The notes: a model not told the origin generated them from the letters alone. DNA of 64,000 nt from Branchiostoma floridae (GCF_000003815.2 NC_049985.1:6870385-6934384); one strand, 5' to 3'. Counted from the first letter of the stretch, positions 1 to 12,989 are shown. Numbers and translations: made by a program.

Positions 1-695
1 TTTATAATACGGGAGGTGCTACTCAATTATTCAGCGGAAAAAACACGCACGATACACTGCAACTATGTATCAGATGGCGATACATCTATCTCTCTTTCCC
101 TAGTGTTTTTCCTTTCAAAATCAATCACTTGCTGATTGTTTATCTCCAAAATGTTGCGGTTAGACGTAAGTATTACCATGAGAAGTTGGTATTTGTAAAG
201 AGGGGCCCTCCACCCTCCAAGGCCATGTCGCATCCAATAGAGCAGCCGCCATGCCTAGTTGACTGGGTACCAATCTTATGGGAATAGACTCACGCTCAGC
301 GTTATCAATTTGGCTCGCTAAGGCTGGAGAGCACATCGGAGCTCAACACTCCAGCTAGTCAGCCTCAGATCAATACCACAGATCTAAAATAGATGGCGTT
401 ATCCCTTATTGAAACACTCTGGACGTAAATCAGTGCTCCCCAAAGTTAGGTGAGAAGGGATATTAACGCGATCGTTTCAGAGGCCGCGCCATTTCATTGC
501 AGAACAAAGAGGGAAATGATCTTGGAAATCCTAGTGGCTCTTTCCTTCTCTACCCATCTAACATGCGATCGTCCCAGAAGAAACCATCATCGATGATGTA
601 GATTTGAGTGTGAATAACGTGGAGCCGGAGAGAGCATGACACAGCCTCCGGAAGGTACCGCAGAAATGAGAAGAACATAGAAAATCGTTACGTAC
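1..695. other. Presumed intron of the left-edge gene
   Basis: This stretch lies downstream of exon 2 of the minus-strand carbonic-anhydrase-like gene. I see no further exon on the minus strand and no recognisable repeat. It is best read as intron running off the window. Confidence 0.4.
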
Positions 696-743
696 CGGTG
701 ATGCCCTCGTATGTCCACCAGTCATCCCAGGCTACTGCCTGCC
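696..743 (-). CDS. Carbonic-anhydrase-like gene, coding exon 2
   Basis: A 48-bp exon bounded by CCCCACAG (acceptor, 744-751 on minus) and GTACGT (donor, 690-695). It is phase 1 at both ends and encodes the tryptophan-rich WDDWWTYEG segment. Confidence 0.55.
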
Positions 744-950
744 CTGTGGGGACCACAACCAGTTGGAAACATCGGTTAGAAATTACACGCGAGGGGATTG
801 AATACATGGTAAATATCGAGAATCATGTCGATAGCCGAAACATGCAGATTTTGCTAATGGTGAGATCGACACAAAAAGAACGAATGTACCTTCTGCGTTG
901 GTAGACAGCTGTTGCACCAGCGCGACTGTCAATAGGACATAGGGAATCAT
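696..950 (-). CDS. 5' end of a secreted alpha-carbonic-anhydrase-like gene (exons 1-2, partial)
   Basis: Two minus-strand exons splice cleanly in phase 1. Exon 1 (950 down to 890) starts at an ATG and encodes a hydrophobic leader (MIPYVLLTVALVQQLSTNAE) that reads as a signal peptide; it ends at a GTACAT donor. Exon 2 (743 down to 696) follows a CCCCACAG acceptor, encodes QAVAWDDWWTYEGITG and ends at a GTACGT donor. A W-[TS]-Y-E-G-x-T-G peptide right after a signal peptide is typical of the mature N-terminus of secreted or membrane alpha-carbonic anhydrases, which hydrate CO2. The expected next exon, with the GPxxW and QSPI motifs, is not visible in 1-695, so the gene must continue to the left of the window. 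The family call rests on one short peptide. The signal-peptide and splice evidence is stronger than the family name. Confidence 0.55.
890..950 (-). CDS. Carbonic-anhydrase-like gene, coding exon 1 (signal peptide)
   Basis: A 61-bp coding exon from ATG (948-950 read on minus) to GAAG, followed by a GTACAT donor (884-889). It encodes 20 residues plus one base of a split Gly codon. Confidence 0.55.
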
Positions 951-1312
951 TGTCGCTTGTTATCCGTTGTGTTTCTTGTAGTTGGGGTCCTGTTCCGGTG
1001 TCCAGATCGTCGTGCCGGGTGCCTGCTGCGGTACTTATCCCCAGTTTGGTCTCCCACCCCGCCTTACTCCGACAGTCGTTGCACTCCCACACTGAAGCTT
1101 CAGGGGCAAAGAAGAAGAGGAAAGAAAAAGTCTGGTCCAAACGGAATCCTTGCGTGCGTAGCTAGGCTGCAAATCTGGCGGAAAGAATACTGATAAAAAC
1201 GTCGATCTCCTGTGGTATTTCTCAGTCTCACTTTCCGCGTCCCCACACCATAGAGGTGTAGTAGGGTGGACCAAACTGGGTAGGTCCGCTACCTGGCGGG
1301 CCCAGGCGCGCG

Positions 1313-1319
1313 CCTTATA
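1313..1319 (-). promoter_or_regulatory. Candidate TATA box of the left-edge minus-strand gene
   Basis: TATAAGG is read on the minus strand inside a GC-rich stretch, about 365 bp upstream of the exon 1 ATG. An inverted CCAAT sequence lies about 30 bp further upstream (about 1345). If it is used, the 5' UTR would be about 340 nt or contain an unseen intron. This is inference from motif and position only. Confidence 0.3.
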
Positions 1320-1349
1320 TGCGGTATGTTCCACATTATCTGTAGCCAA

Positions 1350-4300
1350 TCACAGCGCAGCTCTGGCTGGCGCGGCCCGCGAATGACCACACGCCGACTA
1401 CCTGACGTCTTTTTGGTAGTCAGGGAGCAGCAGGGCCCTGTCAGGGCAGAGGCTTGTCAGAGTATGACCGAAGTCGTAACGATATCTGACAGCTCGCACT
1501 GCGCTGCCAGGAGCTCCCCACAACCAGTTCAAATTAAAGGCAAACCTTTTTAATCTTCCCATTTTCGGCAGGCGCTATCGGGGCGTCCCGGCCGTGTGCT
1601 GACAAATTGCACGCCTCTCCAATCGAAAATCAAGAAAGCTCTGCACCTTTGGATGTGTGATCCAGGCATTTTGACCAAGGTTATCGGTAGCGAGCAGTTC
1701 CAAACACTTATAATGTATTTGACATTAGAGATAACGTTTTAGGTCTCTATTCTTTGAAATTTATTTGGCTGCTGTGTCACCACACTTAACAAGCTCCGCC
1801 CTGACGGACAAGACAAATGGCAACACTGTGACAGACAAACGACGCGCGCCAGGGACTGTCCGGTATATATACCGGTAACACACCGGCTTTATCACAAAAA
1901 AAATCTCGGTGTTCATACCGATGCTTTCCACCCATTAACAACACAGGCGCCTCGCTGGGTAAACCTAGGCTCGCATGCCACCATCTGCTGATAGTATAAA
2001 TTATCTCATTAATGTGTGATATTCAAATATCACATATTAGGACGAGCATAATCTGACGCTACGCCACGATGGATAGTATTGACACATAGGGTACCACACG
2101 GCGACGGTAGGAACGTTATCATTCAGCTCTGTGCCTCTGCACCTAACGTCGCAGGACGACCTCGCCTCAGCCCCCGCGTACAGTATCAGATCGTCCGAGA
2201 TGCACATCAGCACCCAGGGTGGTCTGGATGTTCTGACGGATATATTATTAAAGACTTGCACTTCCTGTGTGGATGACTAATTGTCGACATTACGGAGGAT
2301 GCTGCGCGGTCCCCCGAGACCCTCCCTCGCTAGCCCGCTCCCTTCCCACCTTCCCCTGGCCCTACCCTCAACTCCCGATACATTAACGGGTTCATTGCCG
2401 ATCCAGGTCTCCCCAGCTGTCACCCTGATGCATGATGTACGGCTCGCCCGATTCTATTGGAAATATGACGATTGGCACCGCGTTGGCGTAAAGGCGGAAG
2501 AGATGACTTTGTCATGATTGTCTAACCGTCGGGATACCTTATCCCACATACTCTGGTACGGGATGTAATGATGATCTATCGCAGCTCACCCATGGGCGGA
2601 CTTGATTTCACGAAGACAGATCGGTTTGAACATCAACAAGATAAAGAGCGGCAAGTCGGAGCCTCGAATGGTGCGGGTTTCAGTCCCGTGGAAAAATTAC
2701 ACCCACCATGTATGCATTAGCGCCTGCTTTGTGTAAGCATTGGGTGTCAACTACTTGATACGCAGAAACCTGGTGGAATGAGAATTAAGAGGCGGTGAGT
2801 ATAAGACATGGGGAGCCGACAATAGAAGCATTGTTCCCGACTGTCGATGCCGGACTCACCTACAACGCCCACCCCGTAATTTGAACGGATACGAGATGCG
2901 AGATAACAATAATATGGACCGGCGTTTCAGATTCTGAACACCATTTACCCAGTTTTATCGTTCCCTGCAGGGTCTGGCGTGTATCATTCTGTGTATCGGA
3001 TCATTGATGAAAGCAATTATGAAAAAGGTATCAGTCTCCGATTTTATATTGCGGCAACAAGATGGGGGTGTCCGTTACCGTTTTATAGACACCAGTAATG
3101 ATGAAACTGACACTCATTATAACGTTATGAGCATACACTACCCTGTTAACAATAACTGGTCTTTATGAGCTGCAGGTATGGAATACTGGAGACTGAGAGA
3201 TAAAAAGATAAAACTGACCCGATGTCACGGAGTCTTGTGAGGCAACTATACCTCCTGTAGGTCTCATATTTCCCACTCACGGAGATACTACATGATTTTT
3301 AATAAAGTAATATACATTCATGTGGGGACCATAAAGATAATTGAATGGTTATCTGTTACCATGATGAGATCATGGATTGACCGAAGTATATATCATACAA
3401 TAGCAAGAGAGCATGTATAACTAGGATATATCACAGTGTTAAATGCATATTTATCAAAATATGGAAATTTCATGGTACATTGATTCACACTGACAGTTTC
3501 AAGGCTCCTTTACTTCTAAAAACAAATCTGGGCACCCATTCATCAATTCATATCCTAAAGAAGTTTCTTCGAGGACTATGGTGTCATAAAAAGGCAACCA
3601 AAGAAATCAAATTTTTCCCAGAATCCAATTTTGTCTGCTTAGTGAGCCCACTATCTCACGAGTATGGGAAGGGGAGCTCTCTGATTGTTAAATCATACAG
3701 TCTTCCCTGTCCTTTACGATTTTCCACATGCGTGTCGGTACCCGTGCATGGCAGCCATGGTAACCATATTCCCTGTCCCGCGGTGGCAGTATGGCATTGA
3801 ACCGCGGGAAACCCGAGACAAGTACATGCAAATTGAGGTCTTCTTTGCTGCTGCTCTTATGCGAGGGATAATAGGTGTGTGTTTATGCCACTACTGGCCT
3901 GTTGTAGTATCAGTGTATGCGTGAAGACGACACCCATAGAGTGTTATGGTACGATAGTATTGCCTGTTACTGTAATGGTTTGAACTGTAATGAAATTTTC
4001 CTAAAAGCGGATGTGAGATAGACTCTATTCTCAATTTACGTTACACTATTTATGGTCGTGTCTGTACAGTGAAACTCTTCGTGTCGTTAAAAGTTTCTCG
4101 AGGATGGGAATTCGTGGAAGTAATGAAAAGAGGATCACGTTTTCCTGTTAGCGGAACGTTTGGACCGCTCGATCCTCGTTCCCAGGTGTGTTGTGCACGT
4201 TCCCAGAGTCACGCACCCGGTGCCTCTGTGCTTACCGCGGAGTCAAAGAGTTATCCGCTGGAATTATGAGATAATCACCACTAGCAACGGCCGTTAGGGA

Positions 4301-4527
4301 CGCCGGGCGCCACGGATAGCGCCTCCCGTAGTCACAACGTGAGAAAATTTGTTTCAACTGTAAAATTGTGCGACTTCAAGCGTGGAGATGAATTCATTCT
4401 GCATGAGTGAGTAGTAACGTAGTCGGTTTTGTAAAGATTTTATACGCTAGTTCCACACAAAATGTAAGACGCTTACCAAGACCGTTAACCTTTTCGTCAG
4501 TCCTCCGATCATTCGAAATTCAAAGTC
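1350..4527. other. Intergenic, no gene recognised
   Basis: Only short open frames that overlap on opposite strands occur here. A near-palindrome (CCGGTATATATACCGG, about 1860) is followed by TAACACACCGGC, which resembles the end of the dispersed repeat seen at 11.5, 31.1, 39.7 and 60.7 kb. Nothing else stands out. Confidence 0.4.
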
Positions 4528-4576
4528 GAAATGACCTGAAACCTATGTCACGTGACCTGAATAGAAGTGTGTCGTC
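4528..4576 (+). repeat. Half copy of the 13.7-kb inverted-repeat element
   Basis: The segment around TATGTCACGTGACCTGAA matches one arm of the inverted repeat at 13676-13821, including the following AGAAGTGTG. Only one arm is found here, so it is a degraded or solo copy. Confidence 0.45.
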
Positions 4577-6240
4577 AATGACTGGTCAAAGGTACCCTGC
4601 TTTCGGTATTAGCCTCCGTCTTAGTTGAGGGATGGTCTAGGCGCTCTAATGTAGATTTTCTCAGGTAAGTGATTTGTTACTTAGTAGTTAATAAACACTT
4701 AGTTTAAGCACTGTTCATCGGCGTGAGTGTCCTAGAAAGCATGAAACATTTCCTTATCAGATTACACCAAACATTGTTCAATATGATCCAAAATACACTA
4801 GATTTGTGATAATCCATGCCTCGTAACGAGAAAATGTAGATCACGTTTCTACCTACTAGATTTTCAGAAACTGATGATAAATGCACGATGGCTGTCATAG
4901 ATACGCAACAGTAATATGCATGCATGCACTTAAGCTTCGTGGAAGTTCTACCAAAACATGAGCCAAGCAGAGGATAATACATCAGTTAACAGTTTGTATG
5001 ATAGTGTTCCCCATTTTCCTCTTTGACTCTCCATCTTCCTCTTCCTTGTAACGATTAGATATTCAAAATTGCAAAGAAATTGACGTAATTTATAAACGAA
5101 TGGAAATTTACTCTTTTGAATTCTCTGCATTAGAATGCATTTAACGTCATGCAGTGACGTCCTTTTCCAGCGACTCGCAGGCATTGATTAAAAATGGCGA
5201 GTTGGTGCGATCTTATCGACTGAGGGATTCGCACTTCACGCTTTGAAAATCACACCCAAGGTTAAGTGGGATAATCGAGTAATAGTTTGACATGAGCCAG
5301 TCACCCGATTCTCCCGATGGTTTGAGGAAACTGTGAGATATCTATAGAAAGTATCACACTATCTCACGCTGCCCGAGAGCCTGTGGCCATTCACCTCTAA
5401 CAAGAGATAGCCATTCCCTTTTAAAGACAGAATTTCACAAAAAGGCGCAAAGGGTTCTCTGTCATTATAGCAATAAATCATCTCAGAAGAAGAAGAAGAA
5501 GATATGGTATAAATCAACAAGACTAGGATTTCCTCATTCCCCTGGCTTGGAGGTGTTGGCCACCGAGCGTCTAGGGGCCTATTTAGTGGAAGGGTTGCTA
5601 GAGTACCAAGGAAAGCCGCCAATTTCGCACAAACAAACAAAGAAACACACAAACACACATACACACACAAACAAAGAAACACACAAAAAAAAGACCCAAA
5701 CTGTACGTTGTTCTTTTTTCATACAGGTCACAACCCCACTAACTTCAGCACCAAGGTCAGACATTGTTATGTTCACGTTATTTTGGAATAGAATCTGGAA
5801 GTGACGTCACTGTGACGCCAGTACAGACTATGAAGAGAACAAGTTAGATGAAAGGTTCGAGGAGATTTCCTGTAATTTCCTGTATTTCTTGACTTATTCT
5901 AATAAAAGGATAGCTGTAAATAGGTGAATGAGCAAATGGATGTAAGTATCAGTGTAAGAGTATAGTAAATAGCTGCGTCGGCACGCATGAATATACTTCC
6001 GTGTATAAGTGAAGGAAGTAAACCCTAAAGCCCTTTAACAAGCAAACAATTGATATCAGTACAGAAAAGCGTTGACGTAATCCGCTTATCGTCGTCACGT
6101 CAAGATTGTATGTGAGTATGGCTTTGTTGTTATTTTGAGTTTGCCTATTCCCTCGTACGATTTAGTGATATTGAATGGATACTTGATGTTATATCATTTT
6201 TAATTTGTCATTTATTCGAACCCACGTTAGTATGATTTTC
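4577..6240. other. Intergenic with simple repeats
   Basis: No gene is recognised. There is a short GAA run at about 5488-5503 and an AC/AAAC-rich microsatellite at about 5628-5698. The short open frames on both strands over 5359-5804 are products of this low-complexity DNA. Confidence 0.45.
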
Positions 6241-6341
6241 CTGTTTTATTGTTATGATTTTGTATTAAAGGGCTTCCTTGGAAATCAGTTAAAACTGACT
6301 GAAGGTACTACAGTTAAGATGCATAAATAAATAAATAAACA
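6241..6341 (+). repeat. Possible 3' tail of a non-LTR retrotransposon
   Basis: A segment containing GGGCTTCCTTGGAAATCAGT ends in tandem ATAA units (about 6322-6339). That layout is common at 3' ends of CR1/jockey-like LINE fragments. No coding part of a LINE was seen upstream, so it would be a 5'-truncated copy. Confidence 0.3.
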
Positions 6342-8774
6342 AATTGATGATAAACTGAACCGTACTACAAGCACAAAACTCAAAATACAAACACAAATGT
6401 AGGACATACCGGGCCCCTTTAGCGCGTGTGTGGGCGTTAAACTAACTGCACTGTCTGTTCAATATGAAGAGGACGGCGGGTAACATTAACTACAAACAGG
6501 TGCGGTGTCAAACCTGCGTCACCGGATTGGATGAGGAGGAAATGTCGTTGAGCGAGGCTGTCAATCAGCGCCGCAGACGTGTCTGTACAGACGATGCGTC
6601 AGCCAGCAGACGGTTGTGTCAATGTGGGGTCAATCAAAGACGGGTGTGGATGTGGGATTGGAATTCAGCACCTGGTACAGTCGGGTTTACGTCCCCTTTC
6701 CACTGGAATCCGCGACCGTTCTACGATTGCTGAGCGACCATATATTTGACAGGTTGCTCAACGAATTTCATAGATAAAACATGATTTTTACGTCTTTATT
6801 TTCTTGTCTTCTAAATCATACTTTGATATCTTAAATCATATTCCTTATATGAAATAAAAAAAATGCAATTTGGTCACTGTCTGGACACTGTTATCGCCGT
6901 CTAGTGGAAAGGGTGCCTTTAAGGTGGAGGAAAGGAATATTATCACCTTACGGTCCTTCAAAACCCGTAACAGTTATGTCTTCGTAAAATCCATTCATTA
7001 TCAGAGGCAGTGCTGTTTAGCGCCAAAAAATAGAATAGAAAACATGAAATAGACCTTACAAACTACTTAAAGATAATTACTTACCATCAAAAAAGGTCTG
7101 TGTGATGTTGTGTATTTTTTTTATTATTATTAGAGACCTATACCTGCATTAAAGAATGTGAATACTGTTCTTTCTGGATTTCCTATTTCATCATATGCAA
7201 AAGAATACATGCGTTGGAAATTACAATCAACTTAATAGCAACTACAATGTTAAAGACAATCCGCAAGAGAGACAGCACTGTATACGTGTAAGCCACGTAG
7301 AACCTATGACTAGTACTGAATATACGAGTTCTATTCATAGCTCCATCATGCCTATATGAGTGCAGATTAGTCCCAATGTCAGTTATGAACATGTGAGGCA
7401 CACTTAGCACGAGCAGCAGATGTGTCTTGGTGGTTGTAATTCTACACCTGGGACAGCAATGTCTATGTAAAGGCGCTTCAGCACCAGGGACAGTAATATG
7501 CACGTGAATAGACCTTCACTAAAACTGAAACTAATGTTCTCTAGACCCGCCCACCAAAGCTGCTCTTTTAGCATGTTATGCGCTTCTTCCGTACCAGATG
7601 GCCGTGCGCAAATTAAGAAACAATACATAAAGAGAAGGTATCGCCTGTGCAATAAGATGCCCGATATTTGCCACGCAATTCAATATGTCCACACACAATC
7701 AGCCGTTGAACCACGTTTTACGACATATTGGTCGTAAACTTGACGTTCTCTGGCAGTTGACTCAAGCGACGTTTTATTGCCATAAAAGTGCGAGCAGTTT
7801 GCGGGGGAAGTTGGCGTTCTTCTTGTTGCGTTACGTTTCCCCCAGCTGGATAGATATTAGACAATATTTCAATAGACGGAGGAGCCATTTTTCACTGACG
7901 CAAGACTCATATTGGTATATGCTATATGACTGGCAGATCCACATTTTGGCAACGACCATTTCACCATTTAGAGTCCAGCTTCAATCAGTTATGGATTGAA
8001 ACGTTATGTAACGTTACGTATGACGGTATGTACCGTTTTGTAGTATGTAGAGTCGGATGCATTGAATGTTTTGTAAATTCATTGGGCCTACGAAATAAAT
8101 GTTGTGTTTCACATTACAGCCGTAAAAGATAGGGTCGGTAGGTAGCGATTACCTTTTCATTTTTTCTTAGATTTTGGCAGAAGTATTTCAACAATTATTC
8201 AGTTAGATAGTGTAAACTTCAAGTGCAGCAGGGCACTGCTAGCTGGCAAAAAGGTACCTAGATTTGGTGGGTCTGTTTATATTACGTTTTCTGTTGCGAC
8301 AGAAAAAAGGAGAGGATGTTGGAAAACGATTCTTTCATTACTCAGATAGAAACGTTAATGTTCCTTGCCAGCAGTCAAGTCCCCAAAGCTGGTTGGTAAA
8401 TTCCACTGGATATCCAGAAACACGACAGTTGTTTTCCAAGTCCTTGCCACGTCACGTGTCCTGTCAATACAAACTTAACTCTTGTTATGACACTTCCCAT
8501 CTCCTCCATTCCATCCCTTCTACTAGATGAATCACCATTAACGTTATAATCGAGATCCCGTTAATGCCATAAGTACACCCCCTCAATCATTTAACTTGGA
8601 TGATTGCTGGGAAAATCAGCTTTTCAACGAAACCGTGGGAGTATCCTACTTTTTTCTTGGAAAAGATGAGTAGTTTATTTTCGCTTAGCGCCTCTGATTG
8701 AATGACGGTACTGCTATCATTACAGTAAGTTCTCGGAGTTCTGTTGGAGTTGACATAAAAGTCCCACGTGGCAT
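6342..8774. other. Intergenic, no gene recognised
   Basis: Several open frames of 60-106 codons lie here, but none shows a recognisable domain, paired splice sites or codon pattern that separates it from noise. A direct echo of GGGACAG..AATATG/AATGTC words at about 7450-7500 is the only local structure noticed. Confidence 0.35.
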
Positions 8775-8900
8775 CGTGTGGTATAATTGTAAGGGTGTTT
8801 GACCCTGAACCCAGAGGTCATCAGTTCAAATCCCCGTGATACGTTGCAACATGCACTCTACACGACTTTCTTCACTTCACTGTGTACCTGGCTTCGGTAA
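8775..8900 (+). repeat. tRNA-derived SINE copy
   Basis: A degenerate tRNA head (TGGTATAATTGTAAGGGTG, then a B-box-like AGTTCAAATCC) is followed by the family body with GTACCTGGCTTCGGTAAGG. The same body occurs at 12.7 kb. The tRNA part carries mutations that make it unlikely to be a functional tRNA gene. Confidence 0.55.
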
Positions 8901-9049
8901 GGGACGTCCATCGAAAAGGCTATTGAATTCATGAATAGAAGCCCCGTTCAAAGAGAGGCACACCTCGACAACGTAATACAAGAATAAAGGTAAAATCACG
9001 AACCCCATCATAAAAGAAATTGATTCTGGTAAGTGCAATTTGCTTGGCA

Positions 9050-9390
9050 GTATTTCATCTAAAAATGTTTTCAGGGCCAGGCAACCCTGCCATTCATTTC
9101 AAACGGTTGTTTCACTGCTTTGATTTCGGGGCACAAACAAAGAGCCCTGTCCTTGCCCCTGTCCTTGAAAGGATACAGATATCGTAAAATGGACAGGTCA
9201 CCCAAAACATATATTGTGGTATTTCATCCGCAAATGTTTACAGGACCAGGCAACCTTCCCATTTATTTCAAACGGCTGTTTCACTGCTTTGATCTCGGGG
9301 CACAAACAAAGAGCCTTAAGCTTGTCCTTGCCCCTGGCGTTGAAGAAATACAGATATCGTGAAGCGGACAGGTCATCCTAATCATCTATT
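9050..9390 (+). repeat. Tandem duplication, two copies of about 170 bp
   Basis: Copy 1 (about 9050-9219) and copy 2 (about 9220-9390) share TATTTCATC, CAGGCAACC, TTCAAACGG, GTTTCACTGCTTTGAT and GGGGCACAAACAAAGAGCC in the same order. Copy divergence is moderate, so this is an older local duplication. Confidence 0.75.
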
Positions 9391-11496
9391 ATCTCTTGGA
9401 CAACAAAAAATGTCACCTTGCCGGAAGGAATGCCATGCATATCTCATCCATTGATACTGTAATAGTGAAGGTTTTTGGTACTGTTCCATAGTTATCAAAA
9501 GCCAGATACTATATCGTTTTTTGTTGGAACTTTATAAAATACATCTAAGCTAACGAGTATACAAAATATTCTTTTATAATAGGTCTGGATTGTTGCCATA
9601 AACATAAGTTATAATACTAACAAAGCCTGTGTATCTATTTTTCTCGTGAGTGATCCATCATATATGTACAAATATATTTATGACTGTTTACACAAAAATC
9701 TTCCCCTGTCCGTGCCTTAATCTCAATAAACACGTATAGAACGCCTACGTCGATCATAATAATCCAGCAAGATTAATCCTGTTCCGTGACACATTTATGG
9801 AGCTCAGACGCCAATCACTATGATAATCCCCTCCAACCCTACATTACAGGGTTCCTCAACAATGACGCTATGATAAACACCTAGCCTCATACCGAAGTAA
9901 AAATATCAGATAAGACGTCGGAAGAGCGTCGCAAACGTATCTATCACTCCTGACGTCTTGGCGTCAACAAGAGATAAACGACGCCAAAGTACGCAAGAAG
10001 AATGTGACGCTAAACGCCGGGCGACAGGGGATTTCAGCATTAAGGCACCGTCACTTCTTTTCTTTTACCTGTTAATCCAGCGGACTTCGCGGCAAAGATA
10101 AAGGAAATACGGATACATTTCTTACCCTGAGAATGGAGTAAATGAGATCGTCCGGCCAGAAGAGGTCCGATGAAGAATATTTCTCAGAGAATGCAAGGGG
10201 TCTTCCTCTTTCGCGCCATGTACGTAGGCAATGTGTGTCACTTTGAAAACGCATTGACAGACGAAAATTATTAAGATGTATTAGCAGAAGGTCATCAGAT
10301 TTGGTAAAATACATTAAAAAGAAGTAAACTCTTCAAGAGCTTTAACTTAAAATGTGGAATTCTACTGACTTATCAATCTTATTCAATCGCTCTGCACAAG
10401 TGGATGTATTCACGTGTGATGTCGTAGCGGTTCAAAGGTAGTCGACGTCGCCCCCCATCCCGGCTGAGAGAAAGTTGGTGCGTCCTGATGTAAATTGTGA
10501 CTATAACTCCATAACTCGGAAAGAAGCCATGGTACGTAGCCAGAACCTTAATATAAAAAATTCTTCTTGACAGATTTGACTACTGTAGGGAGATTTTCCC
10601 CTGTTCCCACGTTGATTCATCAGAGTTGGTAACATTTAACCAATCATGGTGTTCAATGTACCACGACGTCGTTCATTCACATAATTTGAGAAAGCAAAGA
10701 GTGAAACGCGTGCGTCATCTATACGGAACCGAAAAGTACTCCCGAGTTGACTTGTTATCGTAGGCTATCTATCTGTAGGGATAGAGATTACATATTTATA
10801 GCGGGTTGCGGGAGAATATATACAAACTAAACGTAAGAAGGAATAGTTTAATATCATATAAAGCAACATGTGGATTCAGATAGACTGTAAAAGTACATCA
10901 CAAGCGTGGTTTAAATTTTAATGTAGCGCTCACCGTAGGCAAGGGCAAGGACCTTTGTCAAATTCAATGTAAAAAGCTCACGCCTGTGTAACGCGATAAG
11001 CTATATTTCAATTTTGTCAGTAAATGGTTTGGTCTTTGACATCCTTTTCTCATAACCGGCCATGTTCGCTAATATCTTTATCAGGATGATTGAGGACGAT
11101 CGGACAATGTAGGCGGGAAAGCCATTTCGTAGACTTTCGTTTCTAATCGGCTTCGGACGCTCCGGGGAAGACGTGGGGAGACGTGATTTCATATCTAACA
11201 TTACACAACTATGAAACCAACTATCAAAACCTGGACCCTTATACCTCACGCCCACTGCCAATACACTGTATACAGGAGATATACTGGGCAGTAGGAATTT
11301 CCGTCTCCCATAAAAGGATAGCCAAAGGTAAGAGTATGAGGTAACAAGCTTCTTTTACGCTATCTATATACCAGAAATAATGACGATCCCTTCAGCCCCT
11401 TGTTAAGTTATTTTTTTCAACGTTTCAAAAAAATGGTCCCTGCAGTTCCAGAGAGACGCCAGGGGCCCAAACGCAGTAGGGGCATCTTCTCTGGAT
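9391..11496. other. Intergenic, no gene recognised
   Basis: No exon-like segment with matching splice sites was found. A sub-segment near 10440-10495 resembles 38455-38515 (GTGAAGGTCGGTGC/AGAAAGTTGGTGCG followed by a shared CCTGATGTA), which suggests a further low-copy dispersed repeat. Confidence 0.35.
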
Positions 11497-12097
11497 AGTT
11501 TTAAATAACGCTTGTGCAAAAGTTAGGGTGGTCCAGTATAATATAACCAGCTGCTGCCGCGCCGCATGTTACGCCGAAGAGCGGTTATACCGGCGATATA
11601 GATACAGACACAGATGCAGAAACCTACCCACACTTAATCTATGCCCATACAGCTATCTAGCACTTAACAATTTACGACCATTTTCATTTTTCTAAGACAG
11701 GTTGCCCACATCGTGATGTCTCGTGTGGCTGAAACGTAATGAATGGTAAACACGTGACTAAGTTCGTGCTAAGAGAGCTCGCGTGACCTTGCCTGTATTG
11801 ATTTTGCCTTGCCTCAAGGTCATTTTGCTGATGACCTTGAAGTTAACGTTCTTGTTTAGACCAAAAGGCAAACATCACCAATATTCTTCATGGCAATCAT
11901 GGCGCAGTAGTCTTGTCCAATACGTCCTTCAAGAACTGTTATTTCTCTATCTGTATCTATCATAGCCAGAAGCCTCGTTCTGTGTAACACACCGGCTATG
12001 CAGGCACGCAGCTAAGCAGAAGCTGTTTATATCATACTTAACTACCTGTCACACATAACTTTTGCGCATCAAGCGCTAAGCGTTGTTTAAAGCTAAT
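11497..12097. repeat. Foldback element with about 130-bp inverted arms
   Basis: The left arm (about 11497-11625) carries TTGTGCAAAAGTTAGG, CAGCTGCTGCCGCGCCGC and TTACGCCGAAGAGCGGTTAT. The right arm (about 11944-12097) carries the complement in reverse order: ATCTGTATCTAT, TGTAACACACCGGC, GCAGGCACGCAG and CACATAACTTTTGCGC. Single arms of the same family occur at 31.13, 39.66 and 60.66 kb. There is no coding capacity, so it is best called a MITE or foldback. Confidence 0.65.
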
Positions 12098-12678
12098 GGG
12101 GATGCTGCCTACTACTTAGAGCGTGGTCACATACGTCGTGCGTTCGTCGTACCATCACTAACTTCAGGCATTTTGGAGGACAAATTGTATGTCTCCTGCA
12201 AAGTTTAATTGTCTTGGTACACTACACAAAATGCTGTTTTAGATCCATGTCGGTGGTTGGTTCTGTCAAGACCTGCTTGAAAATGACATCGAAATCGTAC
12301 GACAATAGCAAGACCTACATGCATGTAACCTAGCCTTTACTTTATTGGTAGCAAGTTTCGCTGACTCTCTACATGTTCAAGGATAAAATTACCATTTACA
12401 TCGAGACCCGGGTATATAGATTTTTCCGGCCATCGTTACAGGAACACGAAGATGCAAATGTCCTAAAGCGAGGTTTACAGGGGTATTTGTGCGTCCTTGG
12501 AGAGATTGGGCGAGTCGTAAGTATGTGTATCAGGTCGCCATTAGCGACTTCGGTGCACGTGATGACCGTGTTATGTGGCTTTAAAGGATCTTCTCTTCTT
12601 AGATGTCTGGGTTCTTCATATAGTTACGTTAGACAAGAAGCACAGGCTCTGCCGTGTGTATGTTACAACAAAACTAGA

Positions 12679-12858
12679 TTGTGGCGTAACTGGTAGAGCG
12701 TTCGGTTTTGGATTCTAGAGGTCCCAAGTTTGATACATGCCGTGCCCCCGACGTTGTGTCCTTAGGAAAGGCACTTAACACGACCTTTACCCAGGTGTAA
12801 AAATGGGTACCTGACTTCGGTCGGGGAGGTAAAAGAAAAGACTACCTTTACCTTCTGT
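12679..12858 (+). repeat. tRNA-derived SINE copy
   Basis: An A-box-like GGCGTAACTGGTAGAGCG and a degenerate B box (AAGTTTGATACATGCC) are followed by the body with GGAAAGGCACTTAACACGAC and GGGTACCTGACTTCGGTCGG. This is the most complete SINE copy in the window. Confidence 0.65.
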
Positions 12859-12989
12859 CTGTACTGTGTATGTGGAACTGTTAATATAAGTTAAGTTACT
12901 AACTTGAGTGCAGTGCCACATTGTCCAAAAGCAAATAGGAAATAAACACTAGATTGTTGGCAGGACTGGGCTACAGACACATCCATTCT

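Noticed and set aside
12681-12750. tRNA-like sequence with A and B boxes
   Set aside because: The B box is degenerate and the sequence continues into a SINE body that also follows the tRNA-like heads at 8.8 and 13.0 kb, so it is a SINE rather than a tRNA gene.
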